DNA of 64,000 bases from Enoplolaimus lenunculus (taxonomy: Eukaryota; Nematoda; Enoplea; Enoplida; Thoracostomopsidae), in assembly GCA_030248215.1 (NCBI GenBank), contig JASANG010002711.1, positions 1 through 64,000 on the forward strand, in the 5' to 3' direction. The number at the start of each line of letters is the position of its first letter. The stretch's first letter is position 1. A program made the position numbers and the translations under genes. The notes under the pieces are model-generated. The model had not been told where the DNA came from and searched no databases. It was given only the letters and a program-made list of their open reading frames with translations. Below are positions 23,501-35,064 of the stretch, in pieces.

Positions 23501-26500
23501 CAAGGTACAATCGTAGCCTGGCTGTTCAAACGAGACTTCTGCTTGAATCGAATGCGGTGTTGTCTTGAACGTGACGTGTTGTTTTTAGGGCCAGTGATCG
23601 GAGTCCATCCAGTGCCGTTTTCCGCGCAAGGCAATCCTGTCATGTCAACGGTGGCTTTTCTTGCTTCTTTGGTCGATCCTCGTGTCGCATCGGCAGCAAC
23701 TAAAGCCGCTCTGGGTAAAAATTTAAAGTTTGTTAGCGAGGAACAGTATTAGGGTTGTGATATAATTTTTTGATTACTGTAATGTCGTTCGGCACCATTC
23801 AGCAATGCACGTGAATTGCTTCATAGCGCCGCATAACGATGTGTATACAAAACCATTTTAATTGCGGCGCCGCACAAGCCCGACAAGTATAGGGCCATCC
23901 TTATACTTGTAATGCATACACATCCAAGTCATACTGTCTATTATTTTATTTTGCTAAGCTTTGACCATGATCACTTTCCAACTTGCTTGAAAAAATTTTG
24001 TGCCACGCACTGCTCTTTCTGCTTACTGCGGAACAATGTTTGAGCTAATCTGTAATTTATTATACGACAGTTGGTTGATGCATTGCAACTTTTGATTCGC
24101 ACCAGGCATGGCACATGCCTTTACAACCAACAGTAATATTAGTATGTGTCTAGTAAATTTATACTTCAGTAATTGTCGTGATAGCTCAGTACGGTTACAA
24201 CCAAACTGTTGTAGTAGTTCAGTACGGTTACAGCCATTATATTAGGACTGTTGATCATCATTGTGTTTAGTGTAGAAGCTTATCAGACGTGAACCAGCCA
24301 GTTATAAAGCGAGATGTAATTTGTTGAAGCAACCAAACCAATCATAACATGATTTGTTTATTTCAGATGAATTTGGCAAGGTCAAAGATGAGGTCCCAAG
24401 CGTAATGATTGAAGCGCACATTCGAAATGTTGAAGCTGCTCGCGATCAACTCGGAGTCGAGGATCCGAAATTTGGTCTCGCTCAGTCGGGAATTGCCGGA
24501 GTTGATACGGAGCCTCAACAACAACAGCAACCCGTCGAAGCTTCGACAGATGCGGCCACTGCTGAGTCGGGCAGCGAGAAACGAAGTAAGCTCAGTGTTG
24601 TTGCGAAGCTAAGTCGGTGTTGCCAGTTAATTTTCGTTGGGAATTTAATTTTGAAAGTTGGATGATTCCGGAATAACCATTCAGGAAGATGCCAAGCCAA
24701 TATTTTTCAATTTAGTATATATTGATAAGGTAATATAATTTGTGTTAAACTGGCTGGGTTTCTGAATTCTTACTTAAGTATGTACTGAAGTTATACTTAA
24801 GTAATTACTTAAGTCGTCGACTTATGTAAATACTTAACTTTTCTAACAAAAATAGATAAACGCCAAATGTAAGATATTGATATAAAAAAGTAATAGTTCT
24901 GCTTTATATTAAGAAGGCATCATGAGCCTGCAATTTCAGTTAGAATACTGTTCGTATGCCTGAGCTGTAAATCAGTAAAAACTAGAATTTCGTTTAGTAA
25001 TTACATAGCACGTACTGATGTACTAACTCGTGTTTAATTAAGTACGGTTTCGGAAACCCAGTCACTGTTTCACAGAAATCTGTTATAATTTATGGAAATA
25101 GTTTAAACATTGCTTTTCAACCGAAAACTGCCCATTAAATGGCTGTTTTCTTTGACTGAAATCAATCTAAATTTACTTACATTACAAACACTTGTTACAA
25201 CACAGCAATACTTTACAATAAGCGGAGCTGTTGATAATAGGAGCAAACCTTTGGAGCTTCAAAGGAACGCATAGGTGCACAATGTTCTGGCCTGTCATAA
25301 TTATGATTTCGGAGATTTTTATAACCAGTCTGTGTTCCGGTACCTATTCTGTATGCTGTATAATTTTTTAGTTCGGGAAAGCGAAAGCATGGAAACAGAA
25401 TTAACAAGCGCAGCAAAAGATAATGCGGATGGTGATAAAACGCAAAGAAAACAAACACCGGACGAGGTATTTGCTAGTAGTTTTTGTTACGTTTTTGGTC
25501 ATACGGGTTTCGTGTTCCAAAGCGGCTGTGCGGCAGGTATTCATCAAAAACTTTTTAGTGATTCAATTTGAGTTGAATTTCGGCATTTGTTTTTGGGATA
25601 AAATGTTTTCTTGTTGGAGCATTGGTGAAAATTTTTTTACAAAATAAATAACAAATATATGCCGCTGGGCTCTCATTGAGCGCTTGGCAGTGTTTTTGCT
25701 TTTAATTTTGGTTTAATTCGGATATTGTTTACGTTCATGCTCGCAATAAGTAGCTCTTGTAAAATTTAAATCAAAGGGTACCGAATAAACTTTTGGTGGA
25801 CCAGTATGAAAAAGGTTCTATTGAACGACCTGTTGAAAGTGAAAAATATTATTATATTGGCGGCATTTTATTTATTCTATTTTATTTTAGAGAATGGATA
25901 CTGCTGTTGAAACAAAAGAGTCTAACGAACAAAAAACAGGTATGAAAGACAAAAATGAGGAAAGCGAAAAATCACAAAACGACGCTACTAAAGATACAAC
26001 GAAAGCGGAACATCGACCAGAAACCAGCGTAGGAGGCTTAACCAAAGATGGAATTGAACACAAGGATGATTCGAAGAAAACAACAGGACAAGAAAGTGGT
26101 TCTAAGCCTGATAATGACCGAAATGATAAGGATAAACGACCAGAGGACACACTACAGACTGCAGCTGCTGCGGCTCTAGCTGCTGCTGCAGTTAAAGCAA
26201 AGGTAAACTCAAACAGTTTTCTCATTAGCATAGCGTGATAATTTTATTGTTCACAATTGGTTTTAAAGCTTGTTGCGGCAACAAACTCATGTGTTACGAG
26301 TGCATGTCTGCCTCGCGAAATGTGTTAGCATTTGGGTAACACTGATTGGCTAGTTTTCAAGTTACGAAACGTGCAGCCAACTAATAATTATTGGTGCAAT
26401 ATGTTGTTGTAATAAAATCGTTGTTTCAGCATTTGTCAAGCGTCGAAGAGCGAAAAATTAAATCACTGGTTGCATTATTGGTTGAAACACAAATGAAAAA

Positions 26501-29500
26501 ATTGGAAATTAAACTGCGACACTTTGAAGAACTTGAAAATTTGATGGACAAAGAACGTGAATCGGTAAATAAATATTTCTCGTTTCGTTGGAGATTTATT
26601 TGTTGTATTTTGAGTTTACCTGAAATTATGAGCGCAAAATGTCAACTAGAACAGTTGCCTGTATTCTCAAATCGGAGTAGTTTCTGTTGCCAGTTGGTGA
26701 TAGGATTCTGTTTGTTTCGAATCAGAAAATGATGAGCTTTGAAATTTTGTACATTTGTGTTAGTTTTGACATCTGCAATTGCAGGCGTTTGTTGGTTTGA
26801 AACTGAAAGCCTATCGCTAACTGATGTTAGGTGCTATTCGCATTTGAGAATATGGGTGAATGTTCAAATTACGTGTCTTATGCGTGGGTGCTTTATTAAT
26901 GTATAGTTAGATATTGCTTAATTAGTTATTGATGTTTATTGTGTTTTATAACGGTATTGTACCACTTTAGCTAGAATATCAACGTCAACAGTTGATCGCC
27001 GAACGACAACAATTTCACATGGATCAGCTGCGAGCTGCAGAAGCTCGTGCGCGTGCATCTGCGCATGCGAGTTTAGCTGCTGCTGGCACTGTTCCAGCGA
27101 ATTTACCGCCAGCGTTTGTTGACGCACTTGTTGCCGGTACAGCATCGACTACAGCAACCGCGCCACAAATTGCATCTGCATCGCAAATCCAGTCAGGACC
27201 ACATCAGCATGCGACAAATGCGGCGGTTGTTGCTGCTGGTACTACTTTATCTTCAGGAGTTCCTGGGTCAACCTCAGGGCATGCGACTGGTGCGCCCAGT
27301 GGTCAACATTCTGGAAGTAAGCTATTTGACAACACCAGTGGACGAGAAATAATTGAGATACTTTGTTATAAACTAGGGTGATAACCACGGTAGTTGATAG
27401 AGATAGTATCAAGTGTCAGGAAATTGGAAGTTTCGGCCGGCGATGTACGAACGATTTATACGATGATATGCAGTCTGTGGTGGTTTCGCACAACGTGCAA
27501 GAAACGCTGTCTTATTAATTGAAGTAGAAATGTATCTTCGTTTGTTCTCCTTATCTTATACGTAAATAACGAGTGAGTGCCGTTTTTGCGAGTATATTCA
27601 ATTCGAATGGCAGTTATGTTAATTCTCAATTTTTTTTTATTTGCAGAACAACATGGTCCTCCGAACGTAACACTGGCTCCTGCGTCTGGCGCGTCACAGC
27701 ATTCAACTCAAGCAGGCAGCATGGCGCCTCCAAATACCGCTGGAAGCCGTATGAGTCAGCCAACATCACATTCCAGCACAGCGTACGGGGCACCACCTTC
27801 ACACATGCAACAACAGCAACAACCACAACCACCACCACCACAACAACAACATATTGGCGGACACCCTCAGTACGATCCGCAACAACAACAGCAACCCCAT
27901 GTAGGACAAGCGTATATGACACAGCATGGGCAACAAGGTAACAATCGTGGAAATAAAGCATTCATCTGGCTTCAATATTCACTTCTGGAATCGTTTAACA
28001 GCATTTTTGGCTGATAAATGCTTCCAGAAGTGGTGTATTTGTGCGCTATATTCTAGGTTTTCAGTTCGTTATTAAAAATAAAATGGTGTACTGTACTTAG
28101 AGGTTATATTATGATAACTATCGCCCAGCGTTGAAAAACGTGGTGGCATCAACCTTGGGGGGGGGGGCGAAAAAGTAGTCGTATTTGGATTGCGTGGTGC
28201 ACTATGGACAGCATAGTTTATTCAAGCGGTTTTTGTTGTGTTTATTGCACTTCGCCTTACTGAATTTAATGATACGCGGAAAATTAGAAAAAAATCGATA
28301 AATATTGATGCACTTTTGACACCGTAGTCAAAACATAAAAATGCAAAAACTCATTCGATCGCAATACTCCAGTAAAGTTATCTACCTAGTGAAATTTATG
28401 AGAAATAATCGATACAAAATGAATAGCAAAATCTCGAGCTTGATATTTTATGCACCTTCCACAATAACATGAGTACACCAGGTGAATTTTGAGGGTGTAG
28501 TGTCATGGAGACTGAAGCCGAAAAGCTTCAAATAGACGATTTGCAACTAATTAGCGTTTTGTTTGTTTGGTTTTAGTTGCACCGCCTGGATACCGTCCTC
28601 CAATGCATCCATCGGCAGCGACAACGGGTCCGGCAGATCCGCGATATGTCGGTTATCAGGGAGCACCTCAACCTGTGCAGCAACAACCACAACCGCAACC
28701 TGGGACAAACCCTGGATATCCGGTGCCGCCACAGCAGCAACCGCATTACGGGCCAGGATATGGCCCCGGACATCATCAACCACCAGCGTACGCGGCTGGT
28801 CCCCCAGGACCTACGCCTGGACCACCTCCGTATGGCGGAGCTGGTTATCCAACACCAGGTGGAGGTGGGAGACCAGGTGGTGGCCCTCAAGGTATTATGG
28901 TTGGGATTGTGTTTTTTAATTATTGTGGTGCATAATGTTGGATGTATAGTTAGCAGCGGTGTAAAACTTTCGCAGCAAAATATTTCGTCCGTCACTATAC
29001 GGTTTTATTCGTTACTAATTGGCGTACGATACCGCACGGTGACGGACGGTGCCGTACGGTTGGCGGAAGGTGACGAATGGCACCGTACGGTTGACGGGCG
29101 GTGACGAACGGCACCGGACGTCATCAAAAATAAAGATACCACCACCCTTAGTGTTACGGTTACGAGGGATAAAAGACGTTTTTCACGAGGCTTTACGGAG
29201 TAACGCCCCTCCCTGTAAATTAATACAGTACTACGCGGGCGAGGTGTTGTATTGTGCGCTGTTTACCTTTCGCAGGATCTTAATGTTTTAGCATCAACCA
29301 ATCAACAGCAATCTCAACCACCGCCAACGATAGCAACCAGCGCCAATAGCGGAGGCGGCGCGTATAATTTGCCCCCGCAGCGAGGAACTGCACCACCTCC
29401 TGGAAGCTATACGGCCGCAGCGGGCGGATATCCGGCTGGCCAGCCACCGCCGCAACAGACGTATCAAGGCGGTGCCCCTGGTGCGCCTCCGCACTCTGGG

Positions 29501-32500
29501 TATCCTGGTTATTCGACGCCAGCTGGCGCAGGACCACCACCGCAGCCACAAGTGGGACCCCATGGATATCCTATTCAACAGCAGCAACCGCACCCGGTAA
29601 TTTTTTTAATTTTGTATGCATGGGACTCTTTCGTTGCTATTTGGTGGTGCCGAGCAGGGTGGTACCGAATCTACAATTGGACTGAATCCGAATCCATTGC
29701 TAATGTGCCAAATCCTAATCCAAATCTTACATGTTGCAAATTTAAGTTATATCTATAATTTTTTCACAATACCAACGCAATGCCAGCCGCATAACTTTTA
29801 AACGTTAATATTTCGTGCGTGACCTTAGTTTTGAGATTTGTGACCTGAAACAAAATTTTTTATTAATATAATAATACATTTAAAATTAAAAAACATTTGC
29901 CGAACACTGTTGGATTCGGATTGTCACAACCCAATCTGAATCCGAACCACAATTTTTTGCTGAATCCGAACCTTTGTTGCCACCCTGGTGCCGAAGCCTA
30001 TAGACTTATTCTCAGCTCTTTATAGCGTCTGAAGCGAAGTGTGAAGGCTACGTTTCTAAAATTACACTACACATGATAGCAGCAGGGTAAATTGAATGCA
30101 AAGAATGTGTTAAATTTTAAACTTACCATTCTTTGTTGTCGAATGTTTAATATGACTTACAGCCACTACTGGTAATAGGTGCAAGACTAACGTGGTTCTC
30201 TATGTGTTGGCGTCATAAAATACGGGGTCGGCTTATAAATCGATTGTTTCGCGCGAAGCTATGTGTGGTTTTCAACATTTTTAACTTAATTTGTAGCTAA
30301 TTTAACTTCTAAGTCCTTGAAATGTCTCTAATTTTGGAACTTGCCCCATCATTTATTAAACTTTGTTTCTGTTTGTTTTAAGTTAACATATTATTTTTGC
30401 TGACACTATAGGGTTATCAGCAACAAAGAATTGGACCACCTCCCCCACAGTATCAACATGGCCAAGCGTTTCCTCACAGTCCACAAAGACCCCCAATGGC
30501 GCATGACGGACAACAGCAGCATGCCATGCAGCAAGGTAACAGAGCGAATACGGGGTCAACGTAAATTCTTGACCTAGTTCTCAAAGTTAAAGATAACCTA
30601 CAAAAGATCTGAAGGAATATGAGATACTTGGTAGTAATCATAATAGTAGTAGTAATACTAATACTAATAATAATTATTATAATAATAATAATAATGCTAA
30701 ATTAGTGTGATGTTTTGCCTTTATTGTCTCTTTGCCACACTATACTCAGCTCTGCAGTTGAGTGCTGATTGACTATAATGTCATTTTGTCAGTTATTTTT
30801 TACTGACGGTATGAGACTAAATTATCTGCTTCATTAGCGTTGTTGCTAGGAAGCAATTGCTACTAGTTCGTCGTAGCTTTTGTGCCGTATATACAACAAA
30901 CATTAGCCCACGTTATCTGGTTTAGAAGCAAGGCAACATTCTAATTACGTATTCTATTTTATTATTATTATTATTAATGATATTATTATTATTTATTATT
31001 ATTATTATTATTAATGATATTATTAGTATTATTATTATTGGAATTTTTAAGACGTGTTTAGTTGTTCTGTTTCAAAATCTGTAGGGATGTCTTACTGCCA
31101 CACTGTATTTTGTGTCGTCATGATTAACATTTACAGTGTCATAATTATTTTGATTACAAAAAATTATGTAAAGACAAAAATAATTGTGCTGTTGCTAGGA
31201 AGCAATTACTATAAGCGTTCTACGTAGTAATTGTGCCGTAACTGTAACAGATATTGTACTTACCGTCATGTGTCAGAAATATCTTAGCTGGTCACAAAGG
31301 TTGGTGTAGTACAGTAAATTAGGACAGCAAATTGCATTTCTAGAGGAAATCTAGACAATCTGTGTTGTATATTGAGCCATGTGAATTTGTTATTGTTGGT
31401 TTTTGTTTGTTTGTTTGTTTGTTTGGTTGGTTGCTTGTTTGCTTGTTTGTTTTGTTGTTTTGTTTTGTTTGCTGCTTTTTTATTTATTTGTTTTATTTGT
31501 TGCTTTTTTGTTCGTTTGTTTGTTGTTCTATACAAAAACAAACGCGACATGCTTTTCTGACTGACCAACTGTTGCTGAATAATTTCGTCTATTTTGTTCT
31601 GGCAATACATGTTTTAATGTGTAATCATTTTCCGTCTCGTTGCCACGCTGTATTTCGCGTATTTCTTGCAAATCACAGTGCCATAATTTCGATATTATGT
31701 GGAGACAAGAGAATACTCGTACTGTTGCTAGGAAGCAATTACTATAAGCGTTTCATAGTAATTGTGCCGTAACTGTAACAGACATTGCGCTATGCTTACA
31801 TTTTACTTGATTTTTCAATAGCAGATTTAAAACAGGCTTACTTTTATTGCATTTGCACTGTTGAGGTTATCAGCTATTAACTTCAACTTACTAGGAAGCA
31901 CCACAAATTTTATATTTTCGTTGGAGATTCATGATTTTATGAACAACTGAGGTTTTCACAAAATTCTTATAGCTACGCGGCACCTTTAGAGCCGCTGATT
32001 GAAAAATATTTATCGACCTCTTGCGACGGACTCGCAAACAACAAATGCGATATGCCCGATTTCCCTGCAATTTTTCCGGAATCTCCACACTCGGATTTTT
32101 CGTAGGATTTCTTCCGAATATTGGTCCGACTGCCCGGAAAAAATTCACGGTTACGCCTGTGCTTTATGCGTATTTTGCAATACCAGGATTATAGTATATA
32201 AGGCTATTGTAGCGACAAAAATTAAAATGGCTGCGTAACTCGGCCGTTAGAGAAACGGACCTGTAATTCGTAATCGTGGTTCGAACTCCACAGTTTCTGC
32301 AGCAGAATTTCCGTGAAACGCTGTATATGATGCTTGTATGATGCTGTTTAACTTAGAATTACATTCTATAATATACGGTGCGTTTTAGGTGCTCCTATTT
32401 CCAGCGGCGGCAATGTTCCTGGTCAACCGATTCGCTACGGTCAGCCACCGCCGCCCCCAGTTGCGTATACTTCTGGCAACGCCACAACGATGAGTAGCGG

Positions 32501-33318
32501 AGGAACTCCGACACCTCCTCCAACTCAACAACAACTGCAACAACAAAGTGCAGCTCCGATGGCTACAGCACATCTGCCCCAGTCGGAATTTAACGCTCCT
32601 GGCGGTTCAAAATCAAGTGTCACAGGAGGGACGGCGCCGGGTGGAGATTGTGGTTAGTATTGCATCGCACCCAGTGTTCATCCAGTTTCAATCAGTGATT
32701 TAGTAGTGGGTTGTGCATGACTCAAATACTAGCAACTGCACCAATTTAGGTCCTATATCCAGTTAAAATCCATTTCCTTTAAATAATGTACTATCCGGTA
32801 AAATAATGTCCGGCCGATCTATGTACTGCAACGGGACGGAACTCCAAGTTCCGGTTTCATAAATTTCGTCTGTTTTACTGGTGTCGGCTTTAGCTTTGGT
32901 TTTCGATGCACAAATCTTGTATTTCAATCGAATTTCTGTTATAGGCAGTGGCCGTGCTGGATCGGACAAACCGTCTGATAACAAACCGAGCAACGATGTA
33001 ACGTCTACAACAGGGCCGCCACCACCACCAACCGCCGGTTCGGCTGACAGTCAGCAAGAGCCAACGTCTGTGCCCTCATCTTCAATTGTGCCCTCGACCC
33101 CAACGCCTGCGACTGCTGTTGCAACGCCAGATGCTGGCGGTGACGCTGGAGATCACCGATCTACCACAACTACAGACGGCGAAGCGTCGCAATCACCAGC
33201 TGCCCAACCAACGGGCACCACATCTGCCAGTAGCGAAGATGCCAGCGGGCAGCGCGATGCTAGTGACGCCGTTGGTGGTAATGGATCTGCGTCGGATGAA
33301 GCGCCGATGGAATCTTGA
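13318..33318 (+). CDS. SMARCC: SWI/SNF (BAF) complex core subunit SMARCC, complete, 25 exons
   Basis: Exons by hand: 13318-13443, 13830-13952, 14509-14594, 16065-16486, 16732-16807, 17333-17501, 17748-17977, 18299-18432, 18678-18945, 19255-19326, 19987-20257, 20562-20828, 22386-22596, 23589-23714, 24367-24585, 25372-25466, 25891-26202, 26430-26564, 26971-27316, 27647-27937, 28577-28891, 29292-29596, 30412-30535, 32389-32652, 32945-33318. All introns are GT-AG and the phases agree throughout, giving 5,361 nt (1,786 codons plus stop), longer than mammalian SMARCC1/2 at about 1,100-1,200. The ATG at 13318 opens the first homologous exon; an upstream TTG in frame is not needed. SMARCC dimerises as the scaffold of BAF/PBAF chromatin remodellers in the nucleus. 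The extra length is mostly the low-complexity tail and a bigger linker. Evidence for identity is very strong (SWIRM and SANT); single weak exons (12, 16, 23) rest on frame and splice sites. Confidence 0.96.
14595..16064. other. SMARCC intron 3, no second gene seen
   Basis: The intron holds a GGAAC-type repeat scrap near 14800-14850 and a GTCGGCA-rich stretch at 15300-15410. An 85-codon frame at 14927-15184 has no family resemblance and does not fit the SMARCC alignment. Confidence 0.5.
17748..18432 (+). other. SMARCC: SMARCC basic/acidic linker (exons 7-8, residues 335-455)
   Basis: Exon 7 ends with [20 protein letters not shown], the counterpart of the family's RKRKHSPSPPPPTP nuclear-localisation-like stretch. 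Exon 8 is acidic with [13 protein letters not shown]. Both exons are joined in frame by AG-T codon splits. Confidence 0.88.
18678..20257 (+). other. SMARCC: SMARCC SWIRM domain (exons 9-11, about residues 526-620)
   Basis: Exon 9 ends with [14 protein letters not shown], exon 10 reads [16 protein letters not shown] and exon 11 [17 protein letters not shown], then [20 protein letters not shown]. These match the SWIRM consensus nearly residue for residue. SWIRM mediates protein and DNA contacts in the remodeller core. Exon 9 has two in-frame acceptors 9 nt apart (exon start 18678 or 18687). Confidence 0.96.
18985..19175. repeat. Partial MITE pieces in SMARCC intron 9
   Basis: CCCATATTCTCAAATGCG at about 18987 followed by TATAGCACCTATCA matches the ends of the elements at 22190-22230 and 26660-26857. 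The following ACTTAAGTA motifs (19100-19175) match the family at 24754-25061. Confidence 0.6.
20930..21335. mobile_element. Foldback element with GGTCTCGGTCTCG ends in SMARCC intron 12
   Basis: The left arm holds repeated GTCTCGGTCTCGG motifs (20938-20990) and the right arm holds their reverse, ACCGAGACCGAGAC and AACCGAGACCGTCC (21262-21331), around an AT-rich core of about 270 bp. The internal arrays in opposite orientation make a long hairpin. No reading frame of note. Confidence 0.7.
22386..22596 (+). other. SMARCC: SMARCC SANT domain (exon 13, about residues 757-806)
   Basis: The exon encodes [20 protein letters not shown], then [20 protein letters not shown] and [12 protein letters not shown], the SMARCC-type SANT/Myb fold that contacts histone tails. 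It follows a 1.56-kb intron filled with a foldback repeat. The next exon (23589) continues with [20 protein letters not shown], equally diagnostic. Confidence 0.96.
22640..22960. repeat. GGAAC-rich foldback repeat, copy 2, in SMARCC intron 13
   Basis: This copy is collinear with the one at 12735-13133, sharing AGAAACAGTTT/AGAAAGAGTTTT, ATTTCGAAATAACAATTTTT, AAAGCCGTAAAAA and a GTTCCTGCAT hairpin, and ends in AGGAATTCCGG motifs. Confidence 0.7.
24754..25061. mobile_element. MITE with CTGGGTTTC(T/C)GAA inverted ends in SMARCC intron 15
   Basis: CTGGGTTTCTGAA at 24754 is mirrored by TTCGGAAACCCAG ending at 25061. Inside are repeated ACTTAAGTA motifs (near 24771, 24790 and 24801). It is about 308 bp long with no frame. 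Confidence 0.7.
25891..27316 (+). other. SMARCC: SMARCC acidic region and leucine-zipper helix (exons 17-19, residues 966-1229)
   Basis: Exon 17 is a K/E/D-rich stretch ending in an alanine run (LAAAAVKAK). Exon 18 has [20 protein letters not shown] and LRHFEEL, matching SMARCC1/2 closely. Exon 19 starts [20 protein letters not shown] and then turns into an Ala/Thr-rich segment. This long helix is the dimerisation and subunit-binding part of the protein. Confidence 0.93.
26660..26857. mobile_element. Small MITE in SMARCC intron 18
   Basis: The left end GTATTCTCAAATCGG is mirrored by CGCATTTGAGAATATGGG at the right end. The right half contains the sequence found at 18990-19030 in reverse (CCTATCGCTAACTGATG). 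Length is about 200 bp. Confidence 0.65.
27938..28576. other. SMARCC intron 20, repeats only
   Basis: A short inverted repeat at the left end (CTTCAATATTCACTTCTGGAA versus TTCCAGAAG further right) and a run of nine G at about 28158 are visible. No coding sequence is seen. Confidence 0.4.
29018..29165. repeat. GACGG/CCGTACGG repeat, copy 1, in SMARCC intron 21
   Basis: The segment contains several CCGTACGGT and GGTGACGGACGGT motifs ending in GACGTCATCAAAA. Copies lie at 38922-39165 and 63752-64000. They are unusually GC-rich for the window and rich in CpG. Confidence 0.7.
29655..29987. mobile_element. hAT-like MITE (CAGGGTGG ends) in SMARCC intron 22
   Basis: The element begins CAGGGTGGTA and ends TTGCCACCCTG. 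It is flanked by the 8-bp direct repeats GTGCCGAG (29647-29654) and GTGCCGAA (29988-29995). CAG...CTG termini with an 8-bp target duplication are typical of hAT transposons. The interior is rich in GAATCCGAA motifs in both orientations. Confidence 0.8.
30640..31040. repeat. (TAA/TTA)n microsatellites in SMARCC intron 23
   Basis: Runs of TAATAATAATAA at 30641-30696 and TTATTATTATTA at 30960-31040 flank a copy of the triplicated segment. Confidence 0.85.
30715..31795. repeat. Triplicated intron-23 segment
   Basis: Three diverged copies each run from a TTGCCACAC(T/G)-like start to GTTGCTAGGAAGCAATT and GTGCCGTA (GCTAGGAAGCAATT near 30845, 31195 and 31724). Between copies 2 and 3 lies a (GTTT)n-type simple repeat at 31400-31525. 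It gives long open frames that are meaningless. Confidence 0.7.
32228..32305 (+). repeat. tRNA-like segment in SMARCC intron 23
   Basis: A stretch with an A-box-like TAACTCGGCCGTTAGAG, a five-pair anticodon-arm-like ACGGA/TTCGT around CCTGTAA, and B-box GGTTCGAACTCC resembles a decayed tRNA (Thr-like by loop). The acceptor arms do not pair cleanly, so it is a pseudogene or SINE head rather than a functional tRNA. Confidence 0.5.
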
Positions 33319-33977
33319 AATCGTTTTTGGTTGTTTGGAATAGTTCTATATTTCGGTGTTTTGTGGGGTACAATCGAAATTCCACCTTCGGCTTCGGCTC
33401 CTGCAGGTAGTCTATACTGCGGAGGATGCAGTACTGATTTTAGCAGGTAACTGAGGCGATTCCGATGATGATTTTTTCGTAGTTTTATATAAGTAAACAT
33501 TTTGCTAAACACAGTCTTCAATAGAAAACCGTGACAACTTACATGCATTACTTTTTTGCTTTTTATCGTAACAAATCAATTCAAGTAATATTTTTCACTG
33601 TCAAATTTGTGATTTCGACGCAATATGCAATATTTTTTGTTTTCATACCATTGGATATGGTTGTTTTGACCTTTGGTTGATTTGCACCGTTATTGTTTTA
33701 TATCATATTCCGAGTTGAAGTTTGACAATTTTATACGAATGATAACGTTCGGAATATAGAACCAAAATACGTTTCCAGCCAGAACTGTGCGTTCAAATAT
33801 CAATGCAGTGATGCTGTTTGCAGTGGTCATACTTGTATTAATCTTTGGTGTCTTTGTGGTAAATTTTAGTTCTGTGGAAACGTTGAAAAACATTTTTAAA
33901 TATTATTATACCTCAAAGCGGGTGTGACAATTCCAAGCTTGAGCTTTGTTCCCGTAAAATATTGCGGTTATGTTTGC
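33319..33977. other. SMARCC 3' flank
   Basis: This is the probable 3' UTR region followed by AT-rich spacer. I found no clear AATAAA in it, so the end of the transcript is not placed. No second gene is visible. Confidence 0.4.
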
Positions 33978-34150
33978 GGCCCAGGTTACTTTTAAGGCCG
34001 TCCCGGTTTCGGGTGGGTGTGCAAATGAGTAGGATTACATTCTAGACTACATTTTTTTGCTTAACTTTAGGCTTAGGTATACGCTTTTGCAGCGCTTAGG
34101 CTTGGGAATACGCTTAATCTACTGTTACAGCCCTAAAAGTAACATTGACC
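33978..34150. mobile_element. GGCC-ended TTAGGC MITE, copy a
   Basis: The element begins GGCCCAGGTTACTTTTAAGG and ends CCCTAAAAGTAACATTGACC. It is flanked by ATGTTTGC (33970-33977) and TTGTTTGC (34151-34158), an 8-bp duplication with one mismatch. The interior has TTAGGCTTAGG pieces separated by GCAGCGC. Confidence 0.85.
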
Positions 34151-34472
34151 TTGTTTGCTATTGAGTTGGTTGTTGCATTTTAGTTTTTACTGTTTTGATG
34201 TTCTGTTTTTTGTTTTGTTTGTTCGTTGTATATAAAAGTTGATGGTGATATGTTCAGAGATTGCTACGACGAACAACCAGGAATTGATAATGAGTGCAAG
34301 ACTAGGAACATTTATTATTGACAGCTCGTGTATACAAGAATTAAAATCGCGTTTAGACATTTTAGATGAGACATGGACTGTCTTTGTTAGATTTGGTTGG
34401 GCGAGGTATACCGGATGCCTGATTTTTTGTTATTTTTGAAATTTCTTTGAATGCAAGATTGTAACACTACAT

Positions 34473-34637
34473 GGCCCATGTTAAGATCAGGGGCGGAACG
34501 TTTTTCTGTGGTACTAGAATACAATAACCATAAGTTTTGCACTAATTTTTTTGCCTGGCTTAGGCTTACGTTTAGCGATAAACTCATTCTTAAGTTTAGG
34601 CTTAGGAACTGTTCCGCCCCTGTTCTTTACATTAGCT
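34473..34637. mobile_element. GGCC-ended TTAGGC MITE, copy b
   Basis: Flanked by a perfect 8-bp direct repeat CACTACAT (34465-34472 and 34638-34645). The left end GGCCCATGTTAAGATCAGGG pairs with the right end, CCCCTGTTCTTTACATT. The interior has TTAGGCTTA motifs. Confidence 0.9.
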
Positions 34638-34913
34638 CACTACATTAACATTGAGTTTGTGCATTGTGCACTTTGTTATTCTCAGTAAACTTCACTATGC
34701 GTATTACTGAGCGAAACAATACTTATCTCATCAGCGTAATTGTTGTTAATTTGCAGCTACGGTCAGATTTGCCGTTGAAGAGGCGAACAACTGCCGTATA
34801 TACACAGACAATAAATTGGCCCAAAATTTCAAAACTTCTTAAAATTGAAGTTAAAAATGTATTTCAGACAGTATTTAAACAGTTCAGAATTTCGTTTCTT
34901 AAATGGTTACAAT

Positions 34914-35060
34914 TAGTGATGGACATCGGATATTTTTCATATCCGGCAATTCTTGCCGGATATTTATCCGGATATCGGAAATGAAATTTTCTATTTGGGA
35001 TATCCGAAACTCGATTTTGTGTTTTTTGAGTTTCCGAACCTCAATTTTCGTTTCTTAAGT
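34914..35060. repeat. CCGGATAT-rich interspersed repeat, copy 2
   Basis: The sequence GATGGACATCGGATATTT and the following TATCCGGATATCGGAAATG are the reverse of the copy at 5990-6170. It abuts the LINE remnant. Confidence 0.6.
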
Positions 35061-35064
35061 GGGA

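Larger units (their letters stand above)
27647..33318 (+). other. SMARCC: SMARCC P/Q/G-rich C-terminal tail (exons 20-25, residues 1230-1786)
   Basis: Exons 20-24 encode proline, glutamine and glycine-rich sequence with CAA/CAG runs, comparable in kind to the vertebrate tail but about twice as long. Exon 25 is Ser/Thr/Asp-rich and ends SDEAPMES, stop TGA at 33316-33318. For exon 22 the acceptor at 29290-29291 is required, because an earlier candidate near 29275 would run straight into a stop. Confidence 0.87.
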
